Below are positions 24,202 through 32,925 of a stretch of 64,000 nt of DNA, piece after piece (positions within the stretch are counted from its first letter, which is position 1; each line of letters begins with the position of its first letter). The position numbers and the translations under genes are program-made. Under the pieces are notes generated by a model. That model did not search any database. It was not told the origin of the DNA and was given only the letters and a program-made list of their open reading frames with translations. This DNA comes from Sphingomonas sp. SUN019. Its GTDB lineage: Bacteria > Pseudomonadota > Alphaproteobacteria > Sphingomonadales > Sphingomonadaceae. The DNA is taken from contig NZ_CP096971.1 of assembly GCF_024758705.1 (NCBI RefSeq), positions 1,984,001 to 2,048,000 on the forward strand, written 5' to 3'.

Positions 24202-25155
24202 ATGACGATCGTTCCCCGTACCGGTCAGACGCGCGACGGCCTGCCGATTTCCGTCAATGTCGCTCCTCCGCCCGATCTGGCCGATGTCATCGCGCGGTTC
24301 TTCGTCACGATCATCGACCAGCCCGACGATAACGTGACCAGCGATTTCCTGCTGAACGAAACCGCGCTGATCCGCGTGACGGTGCGCGGCGCGTGGGAGG
24401 TGCTGGTCGGGTCGCGCTGGGTGCCGCACGATCCCGCCGCATACATGTTCGGCGCGCAACGCAAGGCGCTTCACGTACGTTGCCGCGGGCCGATGGCGAT
24501 CGCCGGCTTCGCGATCAGGTCGAGCGGCTGGTTCGGGATCGAACCGGCCGCCGCGCATCTGTTCGTCGACCGGTTGACCCGGGTCACCGGCGCGTGGGGC
24601 GCCGAACTGATCCACGCCTGCCGCGATATCGACGATCATTCCGGGACCGTCGCGCGGCTGACCGCCGCGACCCGCGCCCGGGTGGCGACGCTGCGCGGCG
24701 CGTCCAACCCGCTGATGGCGGCGTTCGAACGGCGCGCCTGGCTCGAACCGACCAGCAGCGTGACCGCCGCCGCCGCCGAAGCCGGGATGAGCCAGAGCCG
24801 CTTCGACCGCGCCGTCCGCGCGCATTTCGGGCATCTGCCGAAGACCGTCCTGCGCCGCAGCCGTTTCCTGGACATGGCGGCGGTGATGCAGGGGATGGCG
24901 ATCCCGGGGCTGGACAACGACGCGTCGTCGCGTTTCTACGACGCGTCGCACCTGAACCGCGAGTTTCGCCTGTTCGTCGACATGACCCCGGCCAATTTCG
25001 CCCGGACGTCGACACCGTTGCTGACGCCCGGTCTGGAGGTACGCCAGCGCCGCAAACTCGACTATCTCGCGACATTGCCGCTTGGCTCGCTCCCGCCGTG
25101 GCTCAGTCGCACCGAGCGCACCGTAGGAAGCGCAACGGAGACGGTGTCCGCATGA
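24202..25155 (+). CDS. AraC-like transcriptional regulator, copy 1
   Basis: A 317-residue protein. The C-terminal ~100 residues carry an AraC-type double helix-turn-helix, with HFGHLPKTVLRRSRFLDMAA and FYDASHLNREFRLFVDMTP, the usual second HTH signature. The N-terminal ~200 residues resemble a DUF6597-type sensor domain (FLLNETALIRV, FGAQRKALHVRCRGP, AGFAIRSSGW). It is about 320 residues long like copy 2 at 25229, with near-identical HTH blocks. It occupies the position between exonuclease and helicase where the ligase gene normally lies. Confidence 0.85.
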   Translation: MTIVPRTGQTRDGLPISVNVAPPPDLADVIARFFVTIIDQPDDNVTSDFLLNETALIRVTVRGAWEVLVGSRWVPHDPAAYMFGAQRKALHVRCRGPMAIAGFAIRSSGWFGIEPAAAHLFVDRLTRVTGAWGAELIHACRDIDDHSGTVARLTAATRARVATLRGASNPLMAAFERRAWLEPTSSVTAAAAEAGMSQSRFDRAVRAHFGHLPKTVLRRSRFLDMAAVMQGMAIPGLDNDASSRFYDASHLNREFRLFVDMTPANFARTSTPLLTPGLEVRQRRKLDYLATLPLGSLPPWLSRTERTVGSATETVSA

Positions 25156-25228
25156 AATTTTGCGGAAGGTCTATTGTAAGGAAAGTAAGATTGCGACGAG
25201 GCGGGCCGTTCCATAAAATCGAAATCGG

Positions 25229-26143
25229 ATGGCCATAACCCCGCGCACCGGAGTGTCCCGCGACGGTCTGCCGCTGTCGCTCAGCCGTGCGCCATCGGCG
25301 GACATGGCGACGTTCGTCGCGCGCTATTTCATCACCATTTTCGATCAGCCGGCGGATTCGGTGCTGGAAGACTTCCTGTTGCACGAAACCGCTTACATCC
25401 GGGTGCCGACGATCGGCCGCTGGGCGACGCGGATCGATGGCGAATGGGTCGAATATGAAGGGCCGATGCTGTTCGGCGCACAGCGCAAACGCTTTCCGGT
25501 GCGCTGTACCGGGCCGGTCGTCGCGGCGGGCTTTGCGATCCGGCCCGCGGCGTGGCGCGCCTTTTCGACCGAACGCGCGGACCTGATCGCGGATCGCCTG
25601 ACGACGATCGGCGGCTCATGGGGCGATCGTCTGCGCTGGGCATGCGAAAATACCTATGATCACGACCAGACCTTCGCCCGGCTGGAGACGGTGGTGCGCG
25701 AACAGATGGAATGGGCGACGGTCGTCCCCAACCCGATCTGCGAACAATTCGAAGCTACCGCGCGCGCCGATCCGGTGCGCAACGTCCGCGATATCGTGCG
25801 CGACCTGAACACGACGCCGCGCCGGCTGGATCACCTGGTGCGCGATCATTTCGGGCATCTGCCGAAGACGGTGCTGCGCCGCAGCCGCTTCCTCGACATG
25901 GCGGCGGTGATGCGCGGGATGGCGGTGCCCGACGCCGACGCGCTGGCGCGGATGCGTTTCTACGACGCGTCGCACCTGAACCGCGAATTTCGCCTGTTCG
26001 TCGACATGACCCCGGCGCAGTTCGAACGGACGCCGACGCCGCTGATGACCCCGGGGCTGGAGATACGCCAGCAGCGCAAGCTGATCGATCGCGCGACTGC
26101 CGCGCCCGCACCCTGGCTTGCGACCGAGCAGCCGCCGACGTGA
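25229..26143 (+). CDS. AraC-like transcriptional regulator, copy 2
   Basis: A 304-residue paralogue of the preceding gene. Shared blocks are TPRTGVSRDGLP (variant of VPRTGQTRDGLP), FLLHETAYIRV, FGAQRKRFPVRCTGP, HFGHLPKTVLRRSRFLDMAA and FYDASHLNREFRLFVDMTP. The middle regions differ more. It follows copy 1 by 73 bp of comparatively AT-rich DNA, perhaps a promoter. It ends 25 bp before the helicase, so the two may share an mRNA. The target is unknown. Confidence 0.85.
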   Translation: MAITPRTGVSRDGLPLSLSRAPSADMATFVARYFITIFDQPADSVLEDFLLHETAYIRVPTIGRWATRIDGEWVEYEGPMLFGAQRKRFPVRCTGPVVAAGFAIRPAAWRAFSTERADLIADRLTTIGGSWGDRLRWACENTYDHDQTFARLETVVREQMEWATVVPNPICEQFEATARADPVRNVRDIVRDLNTTPRRLDHLVRDHFGHLPKTVLRRSRFLDMAAVMRGMAVPDADALARMRFYDASHLNREFRLFVDMTPAQFERTPTPLMTPGLEIRQQRKLIDRATAAPAPWLATEQPPT

Positions 26144-26168
26144 TGGCGGCGCGGTCCGCGCGCCCTAT

Positions 26169-28592
26169 ATGACGTGGACCATCGTGATCGATCTCCCCCT
26201 TGTCCTTGCCGAATGGTTCGCCGCGCGCGATTGGACGCCGCGTACGCATCAGCTGGAGATGCTGCGCGAAGGCCGCGCCGGGCGGCACGCGTTGCTGGTT
26301 GCGGCGACCGGCGCAGGCAAGACGCTCGCCGGGTTCCTGCCGACATTGGCCGACCTTATCGAGCAACCGACCGAGGGGCTGCACACGCTCTACGTCTCAC
26401 CGCTGAAGGCGCTGGCGGTCGATATCCAGCGCAATCTGATGACGCCGGTCGCGGAGATGGGCCTGCCGATCCGGGTCGAGACGCGTACCGGCGACACGCC
26501 GAGCGACCGCAAGGCGCGGCAACGCGTGAAACCGCCGCAAATCCTGCTGACCACGCCCGAATCGCTGTCGCTCCTGCTGTCCTATCCGGACAGCTTCACG
26601 ATGTTCGAAGGATTGCGGACGATCGTCGTCGATGAGGTCCACGCCTTCGCCACCGGCAAGCGCGGCGACTTGCTCAACCTGTGCATGGCGCGGCTCGGGC
26701 GGATTGCCCCCGACAGCCGCCGCGTCGCGCTGTCGGCAACGGTAGCCGACGCCGACGGCTATCGCGCGTGGCTCGCCCCCGACGGAGATATCGATACGGT
26801 CAGCCTGGTTCAGGGCGAAACCGGGGTCGATCCCAATATCGCGATCCTGCTGCCCGAGGGCCGCGTGCCGTGGGCCGGCCATTCGGGACGCTATGCCGCC
26901 GCGCAGGTAATGGCGGAGATCGAGACGCACAGGACGACGATCGTCTTCTGCAATACGCGCAGTCTCGCCGAACTCATCTTCCAGGATCTGTGGAAGGAAA
27001 ATGCGCTGCGGCTGCCGATCGGCATCCACCACGGCAGTCTGGAGAAAGAGGCGCGCGCGAAGGTGGAGGGCGCGATGGCGGCGGGACTGCTGCGCGGGCT
27101 GGTCGCCACCGCCAGCCTGGACCTCGGGGTCGATTGGGGCGATGTCGACTGCGTGATCCAGATGGGCGCGCCGAAGGGGTCGTCGCGGCTGCTGCAACGG
27201 ATCGGGCGGTCGAATCACCGGTTGGACGAACCGTCCGAGGCAATCGTGGTCCCCGGCAACCGGTTCGAATATCTCGAGGCGCGCGCAGCGCTGGACGCGG
27301 TCGAGGCGGGCGAGCTCGACGCGGACGTGTTCCGCATGGGCGCGCTGGACGTGCTGGCGCAGCATCTGATGGCGTGCGCCTGCGCCGCGCCGTTCGATCG
27401 CGACGTCATGCTGGACGAAGTGCGGTCCTCGCTCCCTTATTCCGCGCTGACCGGCGACCTGTTCGACCAGGTGCTCGGCTTCATTCGCGACGGAGGCTAT
27501 TCGCTGAAGGCCTATGACCGCTTCAAGCGGCTGACGCAGGATGCCGATGGTCTGTGGCGCGTAACCCACCCGAAGTTCATCACCCAGCACCGGCTGAACG
27601 CCGGAATCATCGTCGAGGCGACGATGCTGAAGGTCCGCTTCCGCAACGGGCGCGTGCTGGGCAAGGTCGAGGAAGGGTTCGCCGCGACGCTGGCGCATGG
27701 CGACACGTTCTACTTTGCGGGCATGAGCCTGGAGGTCGAGAAGATCGACACCGAGGATCTGATCGTCCGCGCCACTGCCAAACCCGCGCGCATCCCGACC
27801 TATGGCGGGTCGCGGATGCCGCTGTCGACCAATCTGGCCAATCGCGTGCGCGGATTTCTGGCCACCCCAGCGGACTGGGATCGTTTCCCGCCCGACGTCC
27901 ACGAATGGCTGACGATGCAGGCGAAGCGTTCGTCGCTGCCCGAACCGGGGCAGTTGCTGGTCGAAACCTTCCCGCACGAAGGCCGCCACTTCATGGTCGC
28001 GTACAGTTTCGAGGGGTGGAACGCGCACCAGTCGCTCGGGATGCTGCTCACGCGGCGGATGGAGACGCAGGGGCTGCAGCCGATGGGCTTCGTCGCCAAC
28101 GATTATGCACTGGCGACCTTTTCGCTGCGCCCCGTCACCGACCCTGCGTCCTTGTTCGACGCGGACATATTGGAGCACGAGTTCGTCGACTGGGTGCAGC
28201 AATCGCACCTGCTGAAGCGCGCGTTCCGCGAGGTCGCGGTGATCGGCGGGCTGGTCGAGCGCCAGCATCCGGGCAAGCGCAAGACCGGCAAGCAGGTGAC
28301 CTTTTCGACCGACCTGATCTACGACGTGCTGCGCAAGTACGAACCGTCGCACATCCTGCTGGAGGCGGCGTGGGCCGATGCGCGCGCGCGGATGACCGAC
28401 GTCGGGCGGCTGGCGGCCTTGCTCGACCGTGCGGCGGACACGATGCTCCATGTCGATCTGCCGCGCGTCACCCCGCTGGCGGTGCCGGTGCTGACGATGA
28501 TCGGCCGCGAACGCGTCGCGACGGGCAGCGCCGACGACGCGCTGCTGATCGAAGCCGAAGCGCTGGCGACCGTGGCGATGGCGCCGGATTGA
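26169..28592 (+). CDS. ligase-associated DEXH-box DNA helicase (Lhr-like)
   Basis: An 807-residue superfamily 2 helicase of the DNA ligase-associated group. Motifs: Walker A VAATGAGKT, TTPESLSLLLS, DEVH box VVDEVHA, SATVAD (motif III), FCNTRSLAELIF and RIGRSNH (motif VI). An Lhr-type C-terminal region runs to about residue 800. ATG 26169 is chosen, but the bases CCCTATAT overlapping it look like a -10 box. The alternative GTG at 26184 cannot be ruled out. The partner exonuclease (23123) is on the other strand and PdeM is at 31410. Confidence 0.93.
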   Translation: MTWTIVIDLPLVLAEWFAARDWTPRTHQLEMLREGRAGRHALLVAATGAGKTLAGFLPTLADLIEQPTEGLHTLYVSPLKALAVDIQRNLMTPVAEMGLPIRVETRTGDTPSDRKARQRVKPPQILLTTPESLSLLLSYPDSFTMFEGLRTIVVDEVHAFATGKRGDLLNLCMARLGRIAPDSRRVALSATVADADGYRAWLAPDGDIDTVSLVQGETGVDPNIAILLPEGRVPWAGHSGRYAAAQVMAEIETHRTTIVFCNTRSLAELIFQDLWKENALRLPIGIHHGSLEKEARAKVEGAMAAGLLRGLVATASLDLGVDWGDVDCVIQMGAPKGSSRLLQRIGRSNHRLDEPSEAIVVPGNRFEYLEARAALDAVEAGELDADVFRMGALDVLAQHLMACACAAPFDRDVMLDEVRSSLPYSALTGDLFDQVLGFIRDGGYSLKAYDRFKRLTQDADGLWRVTHPKFITQHRLNAGIIVEATMLKVRFRNGRVLGKVEEGFAATLAHGDTFYFAGMSLEVEKIDTEDLIVRATAKPARIPTYGGSRMPLSTNLANRVRGFLATPADWDRFPPDVHEWLTMQAKRSSLPEPGQLLVETFPHEGRHFMVAYSFEGWNAHQSLGMLLTRRMETQGLQPMGFVANDYALATFSLRPVTDPASLFDADILEHEFVDWVQQSHLLKRAFREVAVIGGLVERQHPGKRKTGKQVTFSTDLIYDVLRKYEPSHILLEAAWADARARMTDVGRLAALLDRAADTMLHVDLPRVTPLAVPVLTMIGRERVATGSADDALLIEAEALATVAMAPD

Positions 28593-28598
28593 TAATTT

Positions 28599-28719
28599 AA
28601 TCCTCCCCTGCAAGGGGAGGTGTCAGGCGAAGCCTGACGGAGGGGTGTCACGGCGAATAACGGAGGGCGACCCCCCTCCGTCTCGCTGCGCGAGCCACCT
28701 CCCCTTGCAGGGGAGGATT
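28599..28719. repeat. palindromic repeat family B, copy 1
   Basis: A long inverted repeat starting AATCCTCCCCTGCAAGGGG and ending with its complement. Each half also forms a small hairpin: TCAGGC-GAA-GCCTGA on the left and CTCGC-TGC-GCGAG on the right. The inner arms read ACGGAGGGGTGTCA and CCCCCCTCCGT. A second copy is at 31234-31366. Both lie in gaps between genes on the plus strand. The hairpin stems differ between copies with pairing kept. Confidence 0.9.
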
Positions 28720-28780
28720 GTGGCTACCCTTGCCGCTAATACCGCTTGCGAAAGGCCCGGATCGGGCGCAGCTTCGGCGC

Positions 28781-29767
28781 ATGGAGAGATCGCTCGCCCC
28801 GTTCATGCTGGCGCCGATGCTGCTGCTGTCCGCGCAATCCCCGTTGCCCCCCGCCGCATCTCCGCCGCCCCCGCCTGTGACGGGCATGGCGGCCCCCGCC
28901 GAACCGACGATCGACGAGATCATGTTCGGCGAAGCGGGCACGCGAATGACCGTGCCAGTGCAGATCGCGGGCGCTGGCCCTTATGGTTTCGTGATCGACA
29001 CGGGCGCGCAACGCACCGTCATCGCGCGCGAACTCGCGTCGAAGCTTGGGCTGGCCGCGGGCCGTTCGGTGCGGTTGACCGCGATGACCGAAACCAGCGA
29101 CGTCGGCACCGTCGTCATCCCCTCGATCTCGGTCAGCACGCTCGGCGGCCTGGCGATCGAAGCGCCTGCGCTTGGTGCGCGCAACCTCGGCGCAGCGGGG
29201 ATGCTCGGGATCGATTCGCTGCAGCGCCATTCGCTCGCGATCGATTTCGAGCGGCAGACGATGGCGGTCTCACCCTCGAACAGGCGCACCAAGCGTCAGC
29301 GCGCGCTGCCCGGCGAAATCGTCGTGACCGCCAAGAATATGTACGGCCAGCTTGTCGTGACCGACGCCTTCGTCAACGGAAAGCGTGTGCGCGTGATCCT
29401 TGACACCGGATCGGCGGTGACGATGGGCAATCAGGCGCTGCGCAAACGGATCGCGCGGCGCGACCGGAAGGTCGTCCCGATCGATCTGATCAGCGTCACC
29501 GGCGGCACGCTGACCGCCGATTACGGCCGGATCAACGACGTGAAGATCGGCGAGGTGACGATCGCCGATCTGCCGATCGCGTTTGCCGACGCCGCGCCGT
29601 TCCGCGTATTCGGGCTGGAGGATACGCCCGCGCTGTTGCTCGGCATGGACGCGCTGAAGCTGTTCCGCCGCGTCAACATCGATTTCGCCAACCGCGAACT
29701 CCGGCTCGCGCTGCCGAAGAACGCGCGTGAGGAATTCCGTCCCGGCTGGAGCGCCGCGCCCGGCTGA
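28781..29767 (+). CDS. secreted retropepsin-like protein with two aspartyl protease domains
   Basis: A 328-residue protein with signal peptide MERSLAPFMLAPMLLLSAQS and a Pro-rich linker. Two retropepsin-like domains each carry a catalytic Asp in a DTG motif: FVIDTGAQRTVI at about residue 70 and VILDTGSAVTMG at about residue 207. Each has a later hydrophobic glycine (MLGIDSL, LLGMDAL), as in clan AA. Two such domains in one chain resemble pepsin-type architecture in a bacterium. The ATG at 28781 gives the best signal peptide. The gene is enclosed with the next one between two family B repeats. Confidence 0.87.
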   Translation: MERSLAPFMLAPMLLLSAQSPLPPAASPPPPPVTGMAAPAEPTIDEIMFGEAGTRMTVPVQIAGAGPYGFVIDTGAQRTVIARELASKLGLAAGRSVRLTAMTETSDVGTVVIPSISVSTLGGLAIEAPALGARNLGAAGMLGIDSLQRHSLAIDFERQTMAVSPSNRRTKRQRALPGEIVVTAKNMYGQLVVTDAFVNGKRVRVILDTGSAVTMGNQALRKRIARRDRKVVPIDLISVTGGTLTADYGRINDVKIGEVTIADLPIAFADAAPFRVFGLEDTPALLLGMDALKLFRRVNIDFANRELRLALPKNAREEFRPGWSAAPG

Positions 29768-29829
29768 TCCGCCGCAGTTGCGCGGCGCGACTTTCCCTGC
29801 AACGTTCGCCCGCGGACCAGCAGGGGGAC

Positions 29830-31230
29830 ATGATGCGGCTGACGGGATTTATCGGTGCGGCGGTTCTGGGGATCATGCCGCTGACCGCAGCGGCGCAGGC
29901 GCGACCGGACCAGAAGGCGTTCCTCGATCTTTACCGCGAGCTGGTCGAAACTAACACCGTCGTGAACGTCGGCTCCTGCACGCAGGCCGCGACGCAGATC
30001 GCCGCGCGCATGAAGAAGGCGGGGTATTCGGATAGTGATGTCGGCGTGTTCACCGTTCCCGACCACCCCAAGGACGGCGGCCTCACCGCGATCCTGAAGG
30101 GCAGCGACGCCAGCCTGAAACCGATGCTGCTGCTCGGCCATATCGACGTGGTCGAGGCCAAGCGCGAGGACTGGAAGCGCGAACCGTTCAAGCTGATCGA
30201 GGAAGGCGGCTTCTATTACGCGCGCGGCACCGTCGACGACAAGGCGATGTCGGCGGTGTGGGCCGACGCGATGATCCGCTTCAAATCAGGCGGCTACAAG
30301 CCGAAACGCACGATCAAGCTGGCGCTGACGTGCGGCGAGGAAACGACCTTCGCGTTCAACGGCGCGCAGTGGCTGGCCGACAACCGCCCCGATGCGGTTT
30401 CGGCCGAATTCGTCCTGAACGAAGGCGGCGGCGGACGCTTCGACGCCGCAGGAAAGCGCCAGTTGCTGGCGGTGCAGGTCGGCGAGAAAGCTGCGCAGAA
30501 CTTCACCTTCGTCGCCACCAACCCCGGCGGGCACAGCAGCGCGCCGACTCCGGCGAACGCGATCTACGAACTCGCCGATGCGGTGAAAGCGGTTCAGGGA
30601 TATGAATTCCCGGTAAAATTCACCGACACGACGCGCGTCTTCTTCACGATGACCGCAAAGGCGATGCCGGGCGAGGTAGGGACCGCGATCACGAAGCTGC
30701 TCGCCAACCCGCAGGACAAGGCGGCGGACGCGATCGTCAGCCGCGACAAGACGATGCATTCCACCTTGCGCACCACCTGCGTCGCGACCCTGCTTAGCGC
30801 CGGCCACGCCGAAAACGCGCTGCCGCAACGCGCCACCGCCAACGTCAATTGCCGCATCTTCCCCGGCGAGACCGTCGACCAGACGCTCGCGAAACTGAAG
30901 GAACTGGCGGGTCCGCAGGTCACGGTGACCGCGAACACGCCGGTCCGCCCGATCGCGGTGCCCCCGCCGCTGACCGACAAGATCACCGGCCCGATGAAGA
31001 CCGTCGCGGCCAAGTATTTCCCCGGCGTGCCGCTGCTACCGCTAATGTCGACCGGCGCGACCGACGGGGTGTTCTTCGGCAAGCTGAACATGCCGGTCTA
31101 TGGCGTCCCCGGCATCTTCCTGGAGCCCGATTTGAACGGCATCCACGGTCTGGACGAACGCATCCGCGTGAGCGCGCTGTACGAAGGCCGCGACTATCTG
31201 TTCGATCTGGTGAAGGCGTACGCTGGTTGA
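29830..31230 (+). CDS. secreted M20/M28-type metallopeptidase
   Basis: A 466-residue peptidase of the M20 family. It has a signal peptide ending LTAAAQA, the metal site GHIDVVEAK with GTVDDKAM and CGEETTFAF, and an M20-type dimerisation region near residues 220-330. The end is GIHGLDERIRVSAL. The C-terminal half shows the M20 pattern of a carboxypeptidase/aminoacylase-like enzyme, with the substrate unknown. It is secreted, so it probably acts in the periplasm on peptides. It ends 3 bp before the second family B repeat. Confidence 0.92.
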   Translation: MMRLTGFIGAAVLGIMPLTAAAQARPDQKAFLDLYRELVETNTVVNVGSCTQAATQIAARMKKAGYSDSDVGVFTVPDHPKDGGLTAILKGSDASLKPMLLLGHIDVVEAKREDWKREPFKLIEEGGFYYARGTVDDKAMSAVWADAMIRFKSGGYKPKRTIKLALTCGEETTFAFNGAQWLADNRPDAVSAEFVLNEGGGGRFDAAGKRQLLAVQVGEKAAQNFTFVATNPGGHSSAPTPANAIYELADAVKAVQGYEFPVKFTDTTRVFFTMTAKAMPGEVGTAITKLLANPQDKAADAIVSRDKTMHSTLRTTCVATLLSAGHAENALPQRATANVNCRIFPGETVDQTLAKLKELAGPQVTVTANTPVRPIAVPPPLTDKITGPMKTVAAKYFPGVPLLPLMSTGATDGVFFGKLNMPVYGVPGIFLEPDLNGIHGLDERIRVSALYEGRDYLFDLVKAYAG

Positions 31231-31233
31231 ATA

Positions 31234-31366
31234 AATCCTCCCCTGCAAGGGGAGGTGGCAGTCCGAAGGACTAACGGAGGGGTGTCCCCCTTTGTGTGTC
31301 GGACTTCGATCGCATCGGTGACACCCCTCCGGCGCTACGCGCCACCTCCCCTTGCAGGGGAGGATT
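31234..31366. repeat. palindromic repeat family B, copy 2
   Basis: The second copy of the family B element, with the same outer arms (AATCCTCCCCTGCAAGG and its complement). Its hairpin stems differ: AGTCC-GAA-GGACT on the left and GCGC-TAC-GCGC on the right. It lies between the M20 peptidase and pdeM. The outer arms are the same in both copies, and the pair encloses the two peptidase genes. Confidence 0.9.
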
Positions 31367-31409
31367 AAAGTACGTTGCCCCCGCCCCGCCGTTGCGCCAA
31401 AGACTACGC

Positions 31410-32072
31410 ATGGTTCCCTTTTCGTTCGGTTCGCACGCGCTGATCGCGCTGCCACAGGGCGGGTTGTTCTGGCCCGCGCGCGGTGCGTTGCTGGTCGCGG
31501 ACCTGCATCTGGAAAAGGCGAGCTGGTTCGCGGGGCGCGGACAGATGTTGCCGCCCTACGACAGCATGGCGACGCTGGCCGACCTGACCGCGCTGGTAAC
31601 GGCAACCGGCGCAGGCGAAGTCTGGTGCCTGGGCGACAGTTTCCACGACACCGGCGGGTGCGAGCGCCTCCCCGACGCGGCGCAGGCCATGCTCCGCGCG
31701 CTGACCGCGCAGACGCGCTGGACGTGGATCACCGGCAACCACGATCGCAGCTACGTCGATCGCTGCGGCGGCGATGTCGTGGACGAGGCGCTGGTCGACG
31801 GCCTGATCCTGCGCCACGAAGCCGACCCGCGGGAGGCGCGCCCCGAACTGTCGGGCCACTTCCACCCCAAACTGCGCATCCGCGTCCGCGGCAAGCTCGT
31901 CTCGCGGCGCTGCTTTATCGCCACCGATACGAAGCTGATCCTCCCCGCGTTCGGCGCGCTCACCGGCGGGCTCGACGCGACCCACCCCGAAATCGTCCGC
32001 GCGGTCGGCCCGGCGGCACAAGCGCTGATCCCGCTCGACGACCGCCTGCTGCGCTTTCCGCTCGCCGCGTAA
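31410..32072 (+). CDS. pdeM: ligase-associated metallophosphoesterase PdeM
   Basis: A 220-residue calcineurin-like phosphoesterase, member of the ligase-associated DNA damage set. Motifs are VADLHLEKASWFAGRG (D-x-H), CLGDSFHD, TGNHDRSY and LSGHFHPK (GHxH), all metal ligands. The ATG at 31410 gives the family start MVPFSFGSHAL. The upstream in-frame region belongs to the repeat. It should be co-functional with the helicase at 26169, from which it is now separated by two peptidase genes. Confidence 0.92.
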   Translation: MVPFSFGSHALIALPQGGLFWPARGALLVADLHLEKASWFAGRGQMLPPYDSMATLADLTALVTATGAGEVWCLGDSFHDTGGCERLPDAAQAMLRALTAQTRWTWITGNHDRSYVDRCGGDVVDEALVDGLILRHEADPREARPELSGHFHPKLRIRVRGKLVSRRCFIATDTKLILPAFGALTGGLDATHPEIVRAVGPAAQALIPLDDRLLRFPLAA

Positions 32073-32118
32073 TTCCCGCTTGCTCCTGACGTAGCGTCAG
32101 CGGCTACACCGATTCGCG

Positions 32119-32925
32119 ATGGAAGAAATGTACGACATCGGGGAGGTCGCCGCCGCGACCGGGCTGACGCTTCGCGCGCTGCGCTTCTACGAGGCGCGCG
32201 GGCTGGTGAAACCGCTGCGCACCGCGGGCGGACGCCGCGTGTACGGCCGCGGGGAGCTGCAACGACTGAACGCCGCGGTCGCGCTGAAACGCGCCGGGTT
32301 CAGCCTGAAGAAGATCGGCGAATTGCTTACCGGGCGCACCGTCGATCTCGGCCGGCTGATCGCGGCGCAGATCGCCGAAGTCGACGCCCAAGCGGCGGCA
32401 CTCGCCGATTCCCGCACGCTCCTGCTCACCGTCCAGTCCCGCATCGATCGTGGCGAGCCGATCGACGTCGCGACCCTCTGCTCGCTCATCAAGCACGGAG
32501 ATTCGATCATGCAACAGGAAAGCTGGAAGGCGGTCGTGGACGATTATTTCACGCCCGACGAACAGGAACGCTTCAACGCGAAAATGGCCGACGTTCCCGA
32601 TGGCTACAGCCAGGCGGCGTATGGCGATAAATGGCGCGCGCTGGGCCAGCGGATCGAGGCGGCGATGCCGCTGGAGCCGATGTCCGATACGGCGCAAGCC
32701 TTCGTCGACGAATGGTTCGCGTTGCTGAAACCGTTCTCCGACGTCGCAACGCCCGAAATGTGGAACGGCACCGTTAAGATGTACGGCGACATGGACAATT
32801 GGAAGGCGTCGCCCGACGTCGGCTTTTCAAAAGCCGTATGGGATTTCATCATGACGGCGACGCGCGCGCGGATCGAGGCGGGCGGCACGGTCGACGGTCC
32901 GGCTTGGATGACGAACGCGAAATGA
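32119..32925 (+). CDS. MerR family regulator with TipAS-like ligand domain
   Basis: A 268-residue regulator. Residues 1-70 form a MerR helix-turn-helix (YDIGEVAAATGLTLRALRFYE, RVYGRGELQRL). A dimerisation coiled coil follows. Residues ~140-260 match the TipAS antibiotic-binding domain (YFTPDEQERFNAKMADVP, YGDKWRALGQRIEAA). Such proteins sense small drugs or thiopeptide-like ligands and turn on efflux or binding proteins. The last codon overlaps the next gene (ATGA), so the CPBP protease-like gene is translated with it. Confidence 0.9.
   Translation: MEEMYDIGEVAAATGLTLRALRFYEARGLVKPLRTAGGRRVYGRGELQRLNAAVALKRAGFSLKKIGELLTGRTVDLGRLIAAQIAEVDAQAAALADSRTLLLTVQSRIDRGEPIDVATLCSLIKHGDSIMQQESWKAVVDDYFTPDEQERFNAKMADVPDGYSQAAYGDKWRALGQRIEAAMPLEPMSDTAQAFVDEWFALLKPFSDVATPEMWNGTVKMYGDMDNWKASPDVGFSKAVWDFIMTATRARIEAGGTVDGPAWMTNAK

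Noticed and set aside
26397..28613. A 738-codon minus-strand frame opposite the helicase
   Set aside because: Same reason: a shadow of a conserved helicase gene with an Arg/Asp/Gln-biased translation.
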